Positions 1-10,969 of a stretch of 27,583 nucleotides of DNA are shown here, piece after piece. The position numbers were made by a program, and so were the translations under genes. Position 1 is the stretch's first letter, and the number at the start of each line of letters is the position of its first letter. The notes beneath the pieces were generated by a model. It did not search any database, had not been told where the DNA came from, and saw only the letters and a list, made by a program, of their open reading frames with translations. The stretch is from Sphacelaria rigidula (lineage: Eukaryota; Phaeophyceae; Sphacelariales): positions 1 through 27,583 of the forward strand of contig CAXNAA020000115.1 of the NCBI GenBank assembly GCA_964200075.2. Reading direction: 5' to 3'.

Positions 1-16
1 CAACATGATCTAGCCC

Positions 17-60
17 GACCACCATCATGGTTACCGCAAAAAAAAAACGGTAACCTGGTC
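17..60. repeat. Nested hairpin with A-rich loop
   Basis: A perfect 8-bp inverted repeat, GGTTACCG (29-36) and CGGTAACC (48-55), flanks a loop of C plus ten A. A second outer pair, GACCA (17-21) and TGGTC (56-60), extends the stem asymmetrically. It may be the remnant of a foldback element cut by the window edge. No gene is attached to it. Confidence 0.5.
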
Positions 61-837
61 GCCTAGCTCACGTAGTGAGTGGCGTTTTATATAGCGTCAT
101 CGCCACGAGACGCCAACCCCATCGGGGGTCCACCCCTACAAAGCCAGGACGGAGCACGCCGGGTTCTCGCCGGACCAGGCGGTGGGTAGGGCTGAATCCC
201 CTTGGATCTGTAGACTCTCAACGAGGGAGGACGAATGTTTAATTCAAAGAAAATGCTGTGATGGTGTTCGGCATTGTGGGACATAGTTTCTCTCGAAGGC
301 GGGCAGACCGTTGGTGTCGAGTGCGTTTCCATGGTGTTCGGACGATACTGCTCGAAGGCGCCGGGCCTTCAAGGGATACAATTTCCCACGATTTAGAACG
401 CCGTCGAAAAAACAACATTCTCGACTTTTCGGAATCCCCCGGTGCATTTGGCTCGAGCTCGCGAATCCAAATCGTTTTGAGTTTCGAACTACACGAGCTG
501 ATCCTTCCGTTTCTTCTGCCGCACTTATGAACATTCCCTTTTCCTCAGGAAGGGTCCTCTGTCTCAAGGGTACAACTCATCTACCATGTAAAATTTTCAC
601 ACCTTGCACAATATATATATATATATGGTCAACAGTTGCATTAGACATAAAATTGTACTGCGTGATTTCAAGGTCTATTCCCATCACTCGACAATAGCGA
701 CGATAGTCCAACGTGTGAAAAAATCGAGTTGTGTTCTGTAGGGCATGTGCCCGGAATTGGGAGATTTTTGGTTGGCATACCAAGCCATACCGGAATATGT
801 ACCGATAAAATACCCTCGGTATGCTCTCGAAGTACCC
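61..837. other. Non-coding stretch with short AT microsatellite
   Basis: No convincing gene on either strand; the open frames are short and share no recognisable motif. It contains an (AT)8 tract at 611-626. The words ATGGTGTTCGG and CTCGAAGGCG occur twice (about 259-301 and 331-360), a weak local duplication. Confidence 0.5.
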
Positions 838-1195
838 TGGCCCCAGCGGCTCAGTTGGTAACCTCGAAACCTTCCGACGGTTGGGTCGTGGGTTCCAATA
901 TTGGAGCTATCTGGGGTTTTTCTCACACAGTGCCCAACAGTGAAGAGCGAACATGTGGGTACGCAAAATTCGACTTAGCGGTCGATGAGGGAAATGGAAT
1001 GCTTAACCCCTCTCGCGACGAAAAAAAAAGGCAAGCACCGCAGAAGAAAGGTGGAGAACTGAAACAAACAAATAAAATAAGTTTTTGTGGTGGCCTTCTT
1101 CCTGTGACCGCGGCTGGTTCGCCCACATATACCGGAAGGTGTAGACCGGCGTCCAGGATAGAAGGGATGACAACACAACACACGCTTCATGTTCG
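838..1195 (+). mobile_element. tRNA-derived SINE-like element, copy 1
   Basis: This stretch aligns along its whole length with 2519-2868, with many substitutions and small gaps, which marks both as copies of one dispersed repeat. The head is tRNA-like: GGCTCAGTTGG (about 847-857) resembles a Pol III A box, and GGGTTCCAAT (about 890) lies where a B box should be. The body has no coding function, and the 3' end runs into a CAACACAACACAC tail (about 1168-1182). Head plus unrelated body plus simple-repeat tail in about 360 bp is the standard SINE build. The small open frames across it on both strands are incidental. The exact 5' edge is uncertain, and the B box is degenerate, so this copy is probably not transcribed. 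Confidence 0.6.
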
Positions 1196-1449
1196 GTCGG
1201 TATACCCTTCGGAGCACAACCTTGTGACGTAAAAAATTGATTTGTGTCGCACGTGAGGCAGGTATGACGTCGTGTGTGTTCTCGTTCAAACTCCACAACA
1301 GGATGATCGGTTTCTCCTTCGCGTTCTATCAGAAGCACGGCACTGTGCAGTGAGTCTCAGACACGCGCTGTTTCACTCACATTGTAAGGCACCGAGTCAA
1401 GTACGGTTCAACATTCTGCTACTTGATAGGTACGCAGCTTCCGCCGTGA

Positions 1450-2263
1450 GGGCCTGTCTTGCACTTTTTTTTCGATCGAAAAAGTGCGGTCGATTTTTTT
1501 CGCCGATCTCATAGATCCACCGCATTTATGTTTCTTGAAGGCTTCAACTCAAATTTATAATTAGCGGCGCGCGGAGAAGAATGCAACGGGGTGAAAAACA
1601 ATCGTTTTCGATCGAAAACATGCGGTCGAAAGGCACGAAGCGGCACTTGACTCCCATCTTACAAACCACCACGCCAAATAACACCCGTTCACAGGACCAT
1701 GCAAACTTCATCCAACTCATTCTCAGCTACCACCGCAACCCTGTAGCATTGAGCACGACTCGACCACAGGGATAGATATACTGCAGTAGTCGGGTGTGCT
1801 TTGTTCATTTTTTGTCGGCGAAAACTTGCACATCATATCTCATGGTAGGGATCAGCGACGGAACTGCGTCGTACGGTCGGCAACCGAGTTGCGTGCACGC
1901 TCATGGACATTGCAGATAGTACAAAACTGCACGTTGCTGAAAACCTTCCATATCGCATGGCAAGCAGAGATAAATGATAGCATTAGGCTGTCTGGACTGG
2001 ACGTTGCCTGCTTCTCCTTTTATATCTTCCTGCACGAAACACACACGCACTCAACACACCCTGCTTGGAAGCACTGCAGACAGTACAGACTGTCTATACC
2101 GAAGACGAGCGACCGTGTGCCGTTTTACGCTGTTCACTGTATTCTTTGGATCGAAAGCTTGAAAATCCGTCTGGACCCAACTGCATCAAAACGAGAAATT
2201 TTTGCTCAGATCGATTCCACCACGCCATTTTTTCGATAGAAGAAAAAGTGCCAAGACAGGCCC
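1450..2263. mobile_element. MITE-like element with terminal inverted repeats
   Basis: The left end reads GGGCCTGTCTTGCACTTTTT. The right end (2244-2263) is its reverse complement with one extra G, as AAAAAGTGCCAAGACAGGCC. The arms are about 20 bp and the element about 814 bp. Just inside the left arm, TTCGATCGAA sits in a hairpin made by GCACTTTTT and AAAAGTGC (1461-1488). A related palindrome, TTTTCGATCGAAAA followed by a shared CGGTCG, recurs at about 1604-1630. No transposase frame is visible, so it would be non-autonomous. I could not find a clean target-site duplication. Confidence 0.5.
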
Positions 2264-2518
2264 CGAGACTCAAGTTGCCGCATGGAAATAATCCCTCCCA
2301 CCCTTCAAACATTCCAGACCTTAGACAATACATGACCGACAGTTTCAATAGGCCTGTACTTTACGCGGCACATTTTTTGTCCATAGTAACTATTTGGCCA
2401 TATTCTGTTCACGGTGTGGAATATTTTGCATTTCAACTGCTGAATGGCCTCCACATCACGTGCGTATCTAACTTATTTCAATGGGATCTCCGTACGAGCA
2501 CGGGAGTCTTTGTGCAAT

Positions 2519-2868
2519 TGATGTCAGCCAGCTCAGGGATCATGGGTTCGAATCTCGGAGCGATCTGAGATTTTTCCTCACACGATGCTGAACAATGGAG
2601 AGCGACGATGTCGTGGGTATACACAAAATTCGACTGAAAGGTCGACGAGGGAAAGGAACTGCTGAACCCCTCTCGCGAAAAAAAAGAAGAGACGAGCATC
2701 GCAGAAGCAAGGTGGAGAGCTAAAAACACATCAAGAGTAAAAAAAAACTCCGCATGTTGACTTCCCTCACGCGTGACCCCGGCTGGTGCACCCACATGTA
2801 CCGAAAGCTCAAACTGGCGCCGAGAAAAGATGGGATAGCAACACACACAACACACACTCGGCCACACA
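2519..2868 (+). mobile_element. tRNA-derived SINE-like element, copy 2
   Basis: Second copy of the repeat at 838-1195, same orientation. Its B-box-like motif is much better kept: GGGTTCGAATCT at about 2546 matches the Pol III B-box consensus GGTTCRANYCC almost fully. It lacks about 28 bases present in copy 1 between the A-box-like and B-box-like motifs, an internal deletion in the tRNA-like head. Shared landmarks follow in the same order: GAGAGCGA, AAAATTCGACT, AACCCCTCTCGCGA, GGTGGAGA, GTGACC..CGGCTGGT, CCCACAT. The tail is CAACACACACAACACACAC. Minus-strand frames across it share peptide stretches with frames over copy 1 only because the DNA is repeated. Confidence 0.62.
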
Positions 2869-3876
2869 GTTCGTTACGCCAAAAGTCAAGTCGATGACAG
2901 TAGGATACACGAGCCAACGTTGCCGACGGATCAACAGGCCTTTCACCAACATGCTCTTAGTTAATGAAGTTTGTATGAGCTCGCCGACCCTTTCAGCAAC
3001 ACATGAAAAATTACTCAACGCTGTGAGCGTGGCCATAGTGAGGTAATGAGCGATAGCGTACGAGAGAAGCAGTCTCTACGAACACCTTGAAGTGCGGACT
3101 CCCAGGGGGCGTACTCGTTTGTGGCTTGCCATGCACTAGCCATTTAATCCTTCACCATGCATCCCTTTCGAGACGGAGCACAAGGCGGGCTGATAAACGG
3201 CACCGTGGGGATAAACCACATCTCCCATTTTCATTATACTTGACGACTCTGGTACGTCATACATTGAAGGCATCCGTCACTAATGATAGGTCACACCCGC
3301 CATGGTGGGCCATGGTTTCTCCTGACGGAACGGGGTTCAAATATGCTGCGTACGGCCTCGACACCTGCGCTGCGCTATTTGTCATCATCTACAAAAATAC
3401 GGAGATGGTGTTCGAAATGGATATATACATGAGGAAAAAACGACCGGCGTAACGTCGACTTAAATGTCACGCACGCCGGATAGCTCGTAAGCTACATTAA
3501 CATTACTTTATTTAGGGCGCTGATCTGAATCATGTGCTAGCGCATTTGGCTCCTGTTCCCATATCCTCGTACTACAGCCTTAAACACCCATCATGCGGAA
3601 TAGCGCAAAGGTTGCGCCGTGACTTATTTGACCTCGCTGTCACGTATTTCGTGTCTCCGGACCAACGGATCTGAGAGTGTATTTATGTCGTACCGGACGA
3701 GTCAGATTCAGACTCGTTCAGCGTGCAGTATCTGATCGCGAGTAGCACCGATTGTCACCGTTGCAAAATGACAGTCGGGGTTCGTACAGTTCACTCCCTG
3801 CCCACACATTTTGTCGTGCAGTCCGACACTTCCTGGTCGTGTCAATAGCATGTGGACACCCAATGCATCAATTTCA
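2869..3876. other. No gene seen
   Basis: Open frames up to about 120 codons occur here, but none shows a domain, coiled coil or supported splice pattern. Base composition is mixed. I see no tRNA or repeat family shared with the rest of the window. Confidence 0.4.
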
Positions 3877-4022
3877 CACCATGGACAAAATATTACATTT
3901 GTCCAAAAATATGTACTGCGTACGGTACAGAAAACTTTTGTCCACTTGATCAATGAATTCGACGCAATCGTCGATACTGTACGCAGTACATTTTTTGACA
4001 ACGTGATAACTTGTCCAGGGTG
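3877..4022. mobile_element. 146-bp foldback (MITE-like) element
   Basis: The left arm, from CACCATGGACAAA (3877) to TGTACTGCGTACGGTACAG (3930), pairs with the right arm (about 3974-4022), which ends TTGTCCAGGGTG. The core TGTACTGCGTAC is kept exactly on both sides. Each arm also holds a smaller hairpin: GGACAAA..TTTGTCC in the left arm and GACAA..TTGTC in the right. The arms are about 50 bp each with a loop of about 45 bp. Two open frames of 97-100 codons read through it, one on each strand, and are explained by the repeat. No target duplication was found, so the outer limits are approximate. Confidence 0.5.
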
Positions 4023-5094
4023 TCGTGGATTTCAGTATCCTCCATCGAACGTCGCGGTCAGCCTTCTAGGCACACCTTTGGTTCAGGCCATGAGGTGTGA
4101 GGTAGTCAGTTAACCACGTGCCGAGTTCCATGTTCCTCGATATCCGCCCTTCCAGACACCCGAATCGACACAAGTCGAGCCGGCCAAGGGCTCGGGGGAT
4201 GCGCCACCAACGATCGCTACAGCGAACTTAATTGCTCCATTTGCGACCGTTCAAAAGTTGACACGTGTTCATCGCAGCACGTCGCGAACGCCTCCTGAGT
4301 TCACCCTTTGTTGTTTTCCGCTAAGGTGCAAGCAAACGATGGGACTTGACCGTTGCCTTAGGCAGATTGTGTCTTGGCGGAACACCAAAACTAAAACTTG
4401 AGGCGCACTTTTATGTGTCGGCGAGCATCTTGCAAAATACGAGTCGAAAATTCAGGTTTCGAGGCCTGAAAAAAGTGTGAGCTCTCCACATGGCAAATGG
4501 TTGCACCACTATCGCTCGGATTTTTAATCTACAGTAGATACGGCTCAGGGTTTCGACTACAACTTTTGGTCGACGTTGAATCACGGAATAAAACACTCTC
4601 GGTTTTTGTTCCCACCTTGAGAGTCGTTCATGTTATACTAGTGGCGTGTTTTCGATGCAGCGCCCGACTTTTGCTCGGTTGTTGTTCTCACTTCTTCCCA
4701 TCTTTGCTCTTAGTCTGCTGCTGGTTTCCGTTTGATATCGTTAACTGCGCTTGCATGTTGATACGAGGTGGACTTCAAATTTGAGAGGGTGCTGTCCTAA
4801 TGATGAGGGTTGCTACGGACGCTATTGGTGGTTGGAAGAGAATAGGAACTGGGCCGTTAAATATAAACGCGTTTCTTCCTCGTGAACACACCACCAAACG
4901 CTGTCGTCATCACAGAAGACCCGTACTGCATCCATAAAATGGGCATGCTGTCCAGATGCACGGAAAATGATGAAAAAAAAGGATCCCGCGATACCAAAAT
5001 GCCAGGCATTTTACGGGTAAGACAAGGGTCGAGATCTCAAGGGTTGATCTCTCGGGACAACGGAGTTTGTCTCCACGGAATGAAAGGGGTTGAA
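4023..5094. other. No gene seen
   Basis: No frame with recognisable protein features and no repeat shared with other parts of the window. The longest plus-strand frame here (4497-4784) is Leu/Val/Cys-rich with no domain I know. Confidence 0.4.
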
Positions 5095-5120
5095 ATATAT
5101 ATATATATATATATATATAT
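5095..5120. repeat. (AT)13 microsatellite
   Basis: Thirteen uninterrupted AT units. It is translated as Ile-Tyr runs in open frames on both strands, which argues that those frames are fortuitous. Confidence 0.95.
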
Positions 5121-6179
5121 CGACGGCGTCGAAAAAAGTAAACCCAGGCAGATTTGCGTAATCGACGAGATATTTCGTATGAAGGGGTAATGGGGAGAAT
5201 GTTGCCGGGAAAAGCATCCTACGCTCCACGTCTTCTCGTGCGATTATGACAACAGCGTATAAAAGAGTAAGTGGGGTCGAGGGTTGGCGCTGTTGAAACA
5301 CGAGACAACATTTGAAACCGCACCAACGCGATGTAGGGATAATCGCCCAGGGCCGATAATTTCTCAAGGGGGAATGCAACTCTCGGCCGGAGAAAATTTC
5401 ATCAAAATTACCGCGACCGCAGATTTCTAGTCGTCTGCGCGCACCGCCTGCCATCGGCAATTTCATCTGGTCGACAGAATCAGCGCGTTGGAAGGACCTC
5501 TCTCCCTCCTTGGCAAGAAAATCTGAAATGGGAAACTTCACTGCGACCAGGAATCTTGACCGACTGCGGGTCGAGAAAGGCAGTGCAGAATCGAAGCGAT
5601 AGTACTGTTTATTCGCCATACTGGGAGCTACATACGGACATGTGCGGAACGGTTTTGGACGTTGCGCGAGATCACGAACACTCGCCGCACCGCGACCAAG
5701 CGCGTGCACCACCCTGCGTCGATCGACAGCCGTCAAGAGATCTCGGAGTACTGGCGTGATCCTGTTGTTGCTACGGCTGTGAGCTGGAATGGTTGATGTC
5801 TCAGATAAAACTGTAACTGGATTTCAACTGAAACCGGCGACAAGGGCGCCGGTTATCCAGTTTTTGCTGTTGCCGGCTATGGTTTATACCAATTTTAGTA
5901 CAGTCACGGTATAACAAAGATGCTCATGTCAGTACACCATTTGATTGCTTAATCCGATTGGTTTTCGCAGTCAACTCATCCCTCGGGGATTCAGCCGTGA
6001 CCACATGACAGACGTACCCGAGATGGATAGCAAAAGGGGACACTCGCGGAAGAAGAAAACGAGAGAAAAACATATATACAAGGAGGGACAGGCAAAACAC
6101 AGAAGACTAGAGGAAAATAAGGAGATACGAGTGCATAGCGAAACGAGTGTGCGACAAAATGGGCAACTCCGCCGGTGTC
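5121..6179. other. Mostly non-coding; one long minus-strand open frame
   Basis: A 241-codon minus-strand frame (5736 down to 5011) runs through here and through the AT microsatellite. It has no domain I recognise. It lies downstream of the RING exon on the same strand, so part of it could be a later exon of that gene, but I see no matching motif. The (AT)n-coded Ile-Tyr run makes the full frame unlikely to be translated. Confidence 0.3.
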
Positions 6180-6533
6180 CTACCGAACGAACTCGCAAAA
6201 AAGTCGAGTCATTTTGCGGTTTACTTTAACGAACCTGTTGTGGCATACTGCACGACACGTGGGGCACTTCTTTTTGTTTCTCCTCAGCGTGTTGATCAAA
6301 CACACTCTGCAGAAGCAGTGCCCGCAGCTGAGGCTGACCGGCTGGCACACGAGAGACAGACACACGCCGCACTCCAGCGCGGATAGGGATATCATGGCCT
6401 CCTGACGGTCGTCCCCGCTCCCCCCGCCTCCTCCCTCCCCCCCACTGCCTATTCCACCGCGACACAAGAAAAAAACAAAAACAAGGCAAAACAAAAGTAT
6501 GCTATCAAAAACCGGAGGGTGAAAAGTGTCCAT
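6180..6533 (-). CDS. RING-finger (C3HC4) protein, probable exon
   Basis: The minus-strand frame contains a complete RING-HC signature: Cys-X2-Cys-X11-Cys-X-His-X2-Cys-X2-Cys-X11-Cys-X2-Cys, visible as ECGVC, SCGHCFCRVC and KKCPTCR. RING domains of this type bind two zinc ions and recruit an E2, so the likely role is an E3 ubiquitin ligase. The whole open frame is 117 codons, with Met at 6533 or, closer to the domain, at 6395 (MISLSALE). Upstream of the domain the frame passes through a pyrimidine-rich tract ending in GGCAG (6445), a good splice acceptor. The first residues, including a short hydrophobic run, may therefore be intronic. Downstream, CAACAG followed by GT (6234-6233) is a possible donor just after the RING; otherwise the frame stops at 6180. 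Substrate and other domains are not visible. Confidence 0.6.
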   Translation of the reverse strand: MDTFHPPVFDSILLFCLVFVFFLCRGGIGSGGEGGGGGSGDDRQEAMISLSALECGVCLSLVCQPVSLSCGHCFCRVCLINTLRRNKKKCPTCRAVCHNRFVKVNRKMTRLFCEFVR

Positions 6534-6552
6534 ATTTCATTGGCACTGAAGA

Positions 6553-6578
6553 TGGCATTGGCGTTGGCATTGGCACTG
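6553..6578. repeat. Degenerate TGGCNT hexamer repeat
   Basis: Four imperfect units (TGGCAT, TGGCGT, TGGCAT, TGGCAC), with a further TGGCACTGA at 6541. It lies just upstream of the RING open frame as read on the minus strand. Confidence 0.5.
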
Positions 6579-6595
6579 ACATTAGTCTTCCAATC

Positions 6596-7522
6596 TTGTC
6601 CCTTCCCTTCCCTTTCCTTCGAAGTGAGTCTGCAGCCTCAAGGAAGCAACCTACATCTTGCTCGGTACTGAGTTACCGTTCACCACCTACCACTGGATCA
6701 GCACTCCTGCACCTCGTCGACATGGGTCGAACATCGTGTTCGTTTTATTGCAGCTGCACTGTCGAGCTTATTTTCCGGGTGGGGGGGGAAGAATTGGTAC
6801 TTATGATCTTGCATGCCTACAACGCTGCAACGGAGGCAGGAGAGAGGGGGTGCGGGGGGAATTGCTTATATAGCCAGCCGCGTACCATCTGTGCTGTGGT
6901 TTCACGAACGTCTTCCTTTTCAGACTATTATGTTTTTCGACAAGACACGCCGTGGCTCAATCAAATCCCCGCCAACGATCCACGGAATTTTTCTGCCTGG
7001 ACCTTCTGTGCTGCTGACGTCTACAATATTCAGTCTACAGGTGGGGGGGAGGAGGGACAGCAACAACAACAGAGCTTGCTTTCAAAAAGCAAGTATTTTG
7101 CGCGGGAAGGATCACAAGAGAGGTTTCATTCTCACTACGAGCTCGATACGTGCCACCCAAACAAAGTCCAGGTAGGAAGTGCGCTAAGCGCTCCACCGCC
7201 GACGGGTCATTTCGAGCCTTACGCGTTAGTGGTACAAGAGTTGAAAAAATCACCCCTTGATCTTTCAAATCCAACGCAGAAGTGCGCCTGCCTGCGGCGA
7301 AGGTTTTCCGAAGCTTCGAGGCGAAAGGGCCAAGATTGGCCGTCTTGGCCTGTGTGCACCTCATCCATCCAGACCAAACACACTCCTCGAAGCAAAACGC
7401 ACAGGCGGGTATTCAAAGGAACTTCGCCTACCCGCCACCGCACGCACACACGAACACACAAAGAAGGAAAAGGGGCCCGGCAGTGCGGGGTGCTCTCGTA
7501 CACGTTTACAGGTCGTTTTTGA
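6596..7522 (+). other. 308-codon open frame with one possible exon
   Basis: The plus-strand frame is open for 927 bases, but most of it is simple or pyrimidine-biased sequence and reads like chance. One segment, 6924-7040, is more protein-like. It follows a good acceptor (CTTCCTTTTCAG) and ends at CTACAG before GTGGGG. It would code for 39 residues rich in Trp, Tyr, Asn and Pro (WLNQIPANDPRNFSAWTF) as a symmetric phase-1 exon. I do not recognise the family. The minus strand of the same piece is also open, so strand is not certain. Confidence 0.2.
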
Positions 7523-7672
7523 GCCGCAGGGTTTCCTTTTGTACTGAATCCAAGCCCCCCCCCCACCCCTCCCTACCTCCCCCGAGGCTCAGGATGCGTC
7601 GGGCAGAGCAGGGCGATCATATACGATGAGTCAAGAGAGGCTAAGACTTGCACGAAACGGTACAGTATATTA

Positions 7673-7695
7673 GAATATCGTTTTTTACGATATTC
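7673..7695. repeat. Short hairpin
   Basis: A perfect 8-bp inverted repeat, GAATATCG and CGATATTC, around a 7-base T-rich loop. No associated gene. Confidence 0.5.
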
Positions 7696-10487
7696 AACGA
7701 TAGTCAAGTCTGCTGAAATTCCCGACTGTGGCCCTGTCACAATCGAGTCACGCAGGTGACGACGCAGACACCATCATCTCTCGTACCTTTTTGTTTGTCA
7801 AGTTGACGTGACGCATTGTAACCTTCGGGACTATACGGTCATGGTTCGTACCAGTAACCCTCCCTCAGACGGGGGTCGCTAATTGATCCACCACATCAAT
7901 CGGAGATTACATGCAAGATCAGCAGGATCTGCGCGGTGGTTTACTGTTCCCCTCTTGTAATCGATTTCCGACCTGCATGATACAACGTCACGACCCGACA
8001 TTCTCCTCTTCAACAGTCAAAACTACCGATGATGGAAGCCAGTGGTGCGATTGATGACTCGAGTTGAACATACTCCAACACGTAAGTAGAGAGTTTCACT
8101 GACTGTTTCGTGTCGGGCGGGATGTTACTTCAAAATTAAAACCAAGATCGACCGATATATCTCCGTCATCTCGTCAACAAAAAAAAGGTATGACATCGCG
8201 ATGCTCACAGTGGACACTGCAGCAGAGGTATCGCGTCGCCGAGGTAGTGTGCGCAAGTTGCTTGCCTCCACTCAAGACCTACCACGGACTGGATTGAACC
8301 GATCAGGTGAACCTGATGGAAAGATTGTGCGGTCAACAAAACGCGGCGTGACCGGAACTAAGTTGCCGTCGAAGAGCCTGGAATAGGCGGTGCACAAGAA
8401 GAGAGATTGTACGGGACTGCCGTCTGCGCTGTGGAAGCCACGAGCAAATTTCAGCAAGATGGCGACTCTTGATCATTTTGCTGCGCAACGAAACGTTACT
8501 GCACTTCGTATAGCGGTCACCAACCAACTACTACACTTTCAAAAGACGATCGTTGAAGAGGGCACGCGCTATCAACAGCACTGTACCTGGTCACGAGCGA
8601 AATATGCACCGAGTCAGCAAAGCTGGGGTCAACGTTGAACGTATACGAATTTAGTAGGTACGCTACTTATGGAGACTATACAGGGATGAGTGGAGTACTA
8701 CAAGGGCTATACTTCGACAGCGGTCTCTTCATAAGTGCGCGTCATGTTCTTGAATGTCTGCGTCATGCGATACATCTTCGATAGGAGAGCAGTGCCCGTA
8801 CCCACGGAGCCTCCAGCGCGCCGATGCTCAAGCCTCAAGGCATGAAAGATTTCGGAGTGTGATATCTATAGGTGGCGGGCTAGTGACGAACGGACCCACT
8901 GGAACATTTCGAAAATGTCAAGTGTTCACGTTGATATCTTTCATTGGCGTGTCTGCGTCACTTGAACAGCTGGAGACCGTATTGGCATTGGTGAGTCGAG
9001 TTGGGGGAGAGCGCCGTGGGGGGGGGGGTATACTTTGCTCGAACTGCCAATATTTTCAGTCGAGGTGCGCTACAAGTGTTGATCAAGACAAGATAGCTCC
9101 ATCACACTCAGCGTAAGCAGTTGAAAGTCGAATGCCCACACCTCCCCTGCCGATTTAGGCAATCTTTGTATAGGATGAGCACTGCACACGACTACTGTCA
9201 GGTAAATATAGTAAGAGTATCGAACGTTAGCTTACGAAACGCAACTTCAGCCGCCTGCTGACCGACTACCGTAGAACACGTACTCATGGACTGTGAGCGT
9301 ACATTCTAGAGTATGAACGTACTTCAATTTCGGATTCCTACGTTACAGACAAGACAGCACGTACGAAGCTGAAAAAACGGGCCACGGACTCAGATGAGTA
9401 GAAGCACAAGACAAGCAGTAGACTCAACATGTGCCTGATGAAGAGGCCGAACCAGTGCCATACCCTCACGTTATGTGTTCATTAAATCAATGACAATTGA
9501 ACGAGACGCCATCGCAACGCCAACGTAAAAGTATCTCGTAGATGCCGACCGTAGCTTAGCTGCTTCGCATAGTCAGTGTCGTGATGGCCGGGACACAAGT
9601 ACAACACACAACGATGCGGTTACGAACTTTACCTCGTCGAAATTTCCAGGGTCTCGGTGGAGGCTCACCACCTGGCGATCCACTACTACACGCGGAGGAG
9701 GTGGCCATTGTAGGCCGTCCTCACCCTTTTTGTTTTAGACGAGGTGGAGAGAAGGAGAGTTTTGCTTTCCCCGAGATCTAGTGTGGCCACGTTTAGCCAC
9801 GTTGGTAATTGAAATTTGATCGGGGGAACCGGAAGCCAATCAGAATATGATAAACGCATATTTCTGACTATTTTCTTCATGATGCCGCATCAAAAAAAGT
9901 TATTAGCTATGGAAAACGACCGAATTGGCGAAAGCAGAAGAAGTTTGAAAGTTTGAATTCATCCACCCGTCTCATTCGCCTTGTGTCCAGCCCAATACGA
10001 GAAGATGCTCCTTCGAGACCCCCTAGTTCGATGCACGTACTTAGCGAGGGTGCATTGGATTGATTAAGATACTTCCATCCCGTGAGTTTGTTCCATCTCC
10101 GGGTGAAGGCTTCCAATCTACTGTGGTACGAGTTGGTATTTTTGCAGTCTATAATAGCTGCACCCTAAGGTACTGCATCCTCGACAGCGAAGCCACCGCG
10201 GCTGTGACATGATGTTTTCAAGGGTGGCGACAGCTCTTGCTAGGCACATATCAGCCACGGAAGAGCGATGCCAAGCATTCGAGGAGGAAGCTAGAGGGAT
10301 GAAACGGGCACTAAGAATGCCACGAGATACTCCGTCTGCCGAAGCAGCTGCGACATGGTGGTGGACCGAGGTTCGCTCGACTGCTGAAAATTGAAAACTT
10401 GAGCGCGTGAAATTCAATTTCTCCACCTTTGCAACGGGAGGCACATCCTTGTCATTTTCCGCTCTGGATGCGAGCCAATCACGTTGA

Positions 10488-10490
<3 letters not shown>
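7696..10490. other. No convincing gene in about 2.8 kb
   Basis: Frames of 60-120 codons occur on both strands but none has a domain, a splice-supported exon or a compositional bias towards coding. A G9 run lies near 9019. Weak candidates are the minus frames at 9907-10116 and 10118-10444 and a plus frame at 10209-10394 with a heptad-like stretch; I recognise none of them. Confidence 0.4.

Positions 10491-10538
<48 letters not shown>
10491..10538. repeat. (TG)24 microsatellite
   Basis: Forty-eight bases of uninterrupted TG dinucleotides, the longest simple repeat in the window. Confidence 0.97.
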
Positions 10539-10541
<3 letters not shown>

Positions 10542-10903
10542 ATTCGAACGTTTTTACTGCACCTAACTTTACTCAGCGCTTCTACCGTTATGATCCCAGG
10601 AACTTCGCTGCCAGTTTTTTTGTTTGTTCAAACACCCCATAGATTCTGTTCCGAGATTTTCTGCTGACAATCCCACGAGTTTCCAGCGGAAAGTTGTAGG
10701 CGGTGTACGAGCTTTCACACGGTTCGGACGAATCATCACCGGTTTGAACCACCAAATCCACGATTTCTTAGGCCTGATTGATCGAAAGAGAGAAAAAAGG
10801 CGATCGCTGGTCAAACAGGTCTCCACGCAACTTTTGCGCCATTCCACGTGCCTGGGCTTCGCGTACCTGGATTGCAACGCTGAAAACAAACCGTAAGGAT
10901 TGA

Positions 10904-10969
10904 TTCGTACCGTACGAACGATTGCCCCTAAAATCAAGTAATTTCCGGACGAATCATTAATTCGTCCGG
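10904..10969. repeat. Two adjacent perfect hairpins
   Basis: The first is TTCGTAC-C-GTACGAA at 10904-10918. The second has 10-bp arms, CCGGACGAAT and ATTCGTCCGG, around CATTA (10945-10969). They lie at the end of a stretch that is open on both strands (139 codons minus, 90 plus). They could be the terminal region of a decayed inverted-repeat element; no partner end was found. Confidence 0.5.

Noticed and set aside
5011-5736. 241-codon minus-strand open frame
   Set aside because: It reads through an (AT)13 microsatellite as Ile-Tyr repeats and has no known domain; no splice evidence supports a smaller part.
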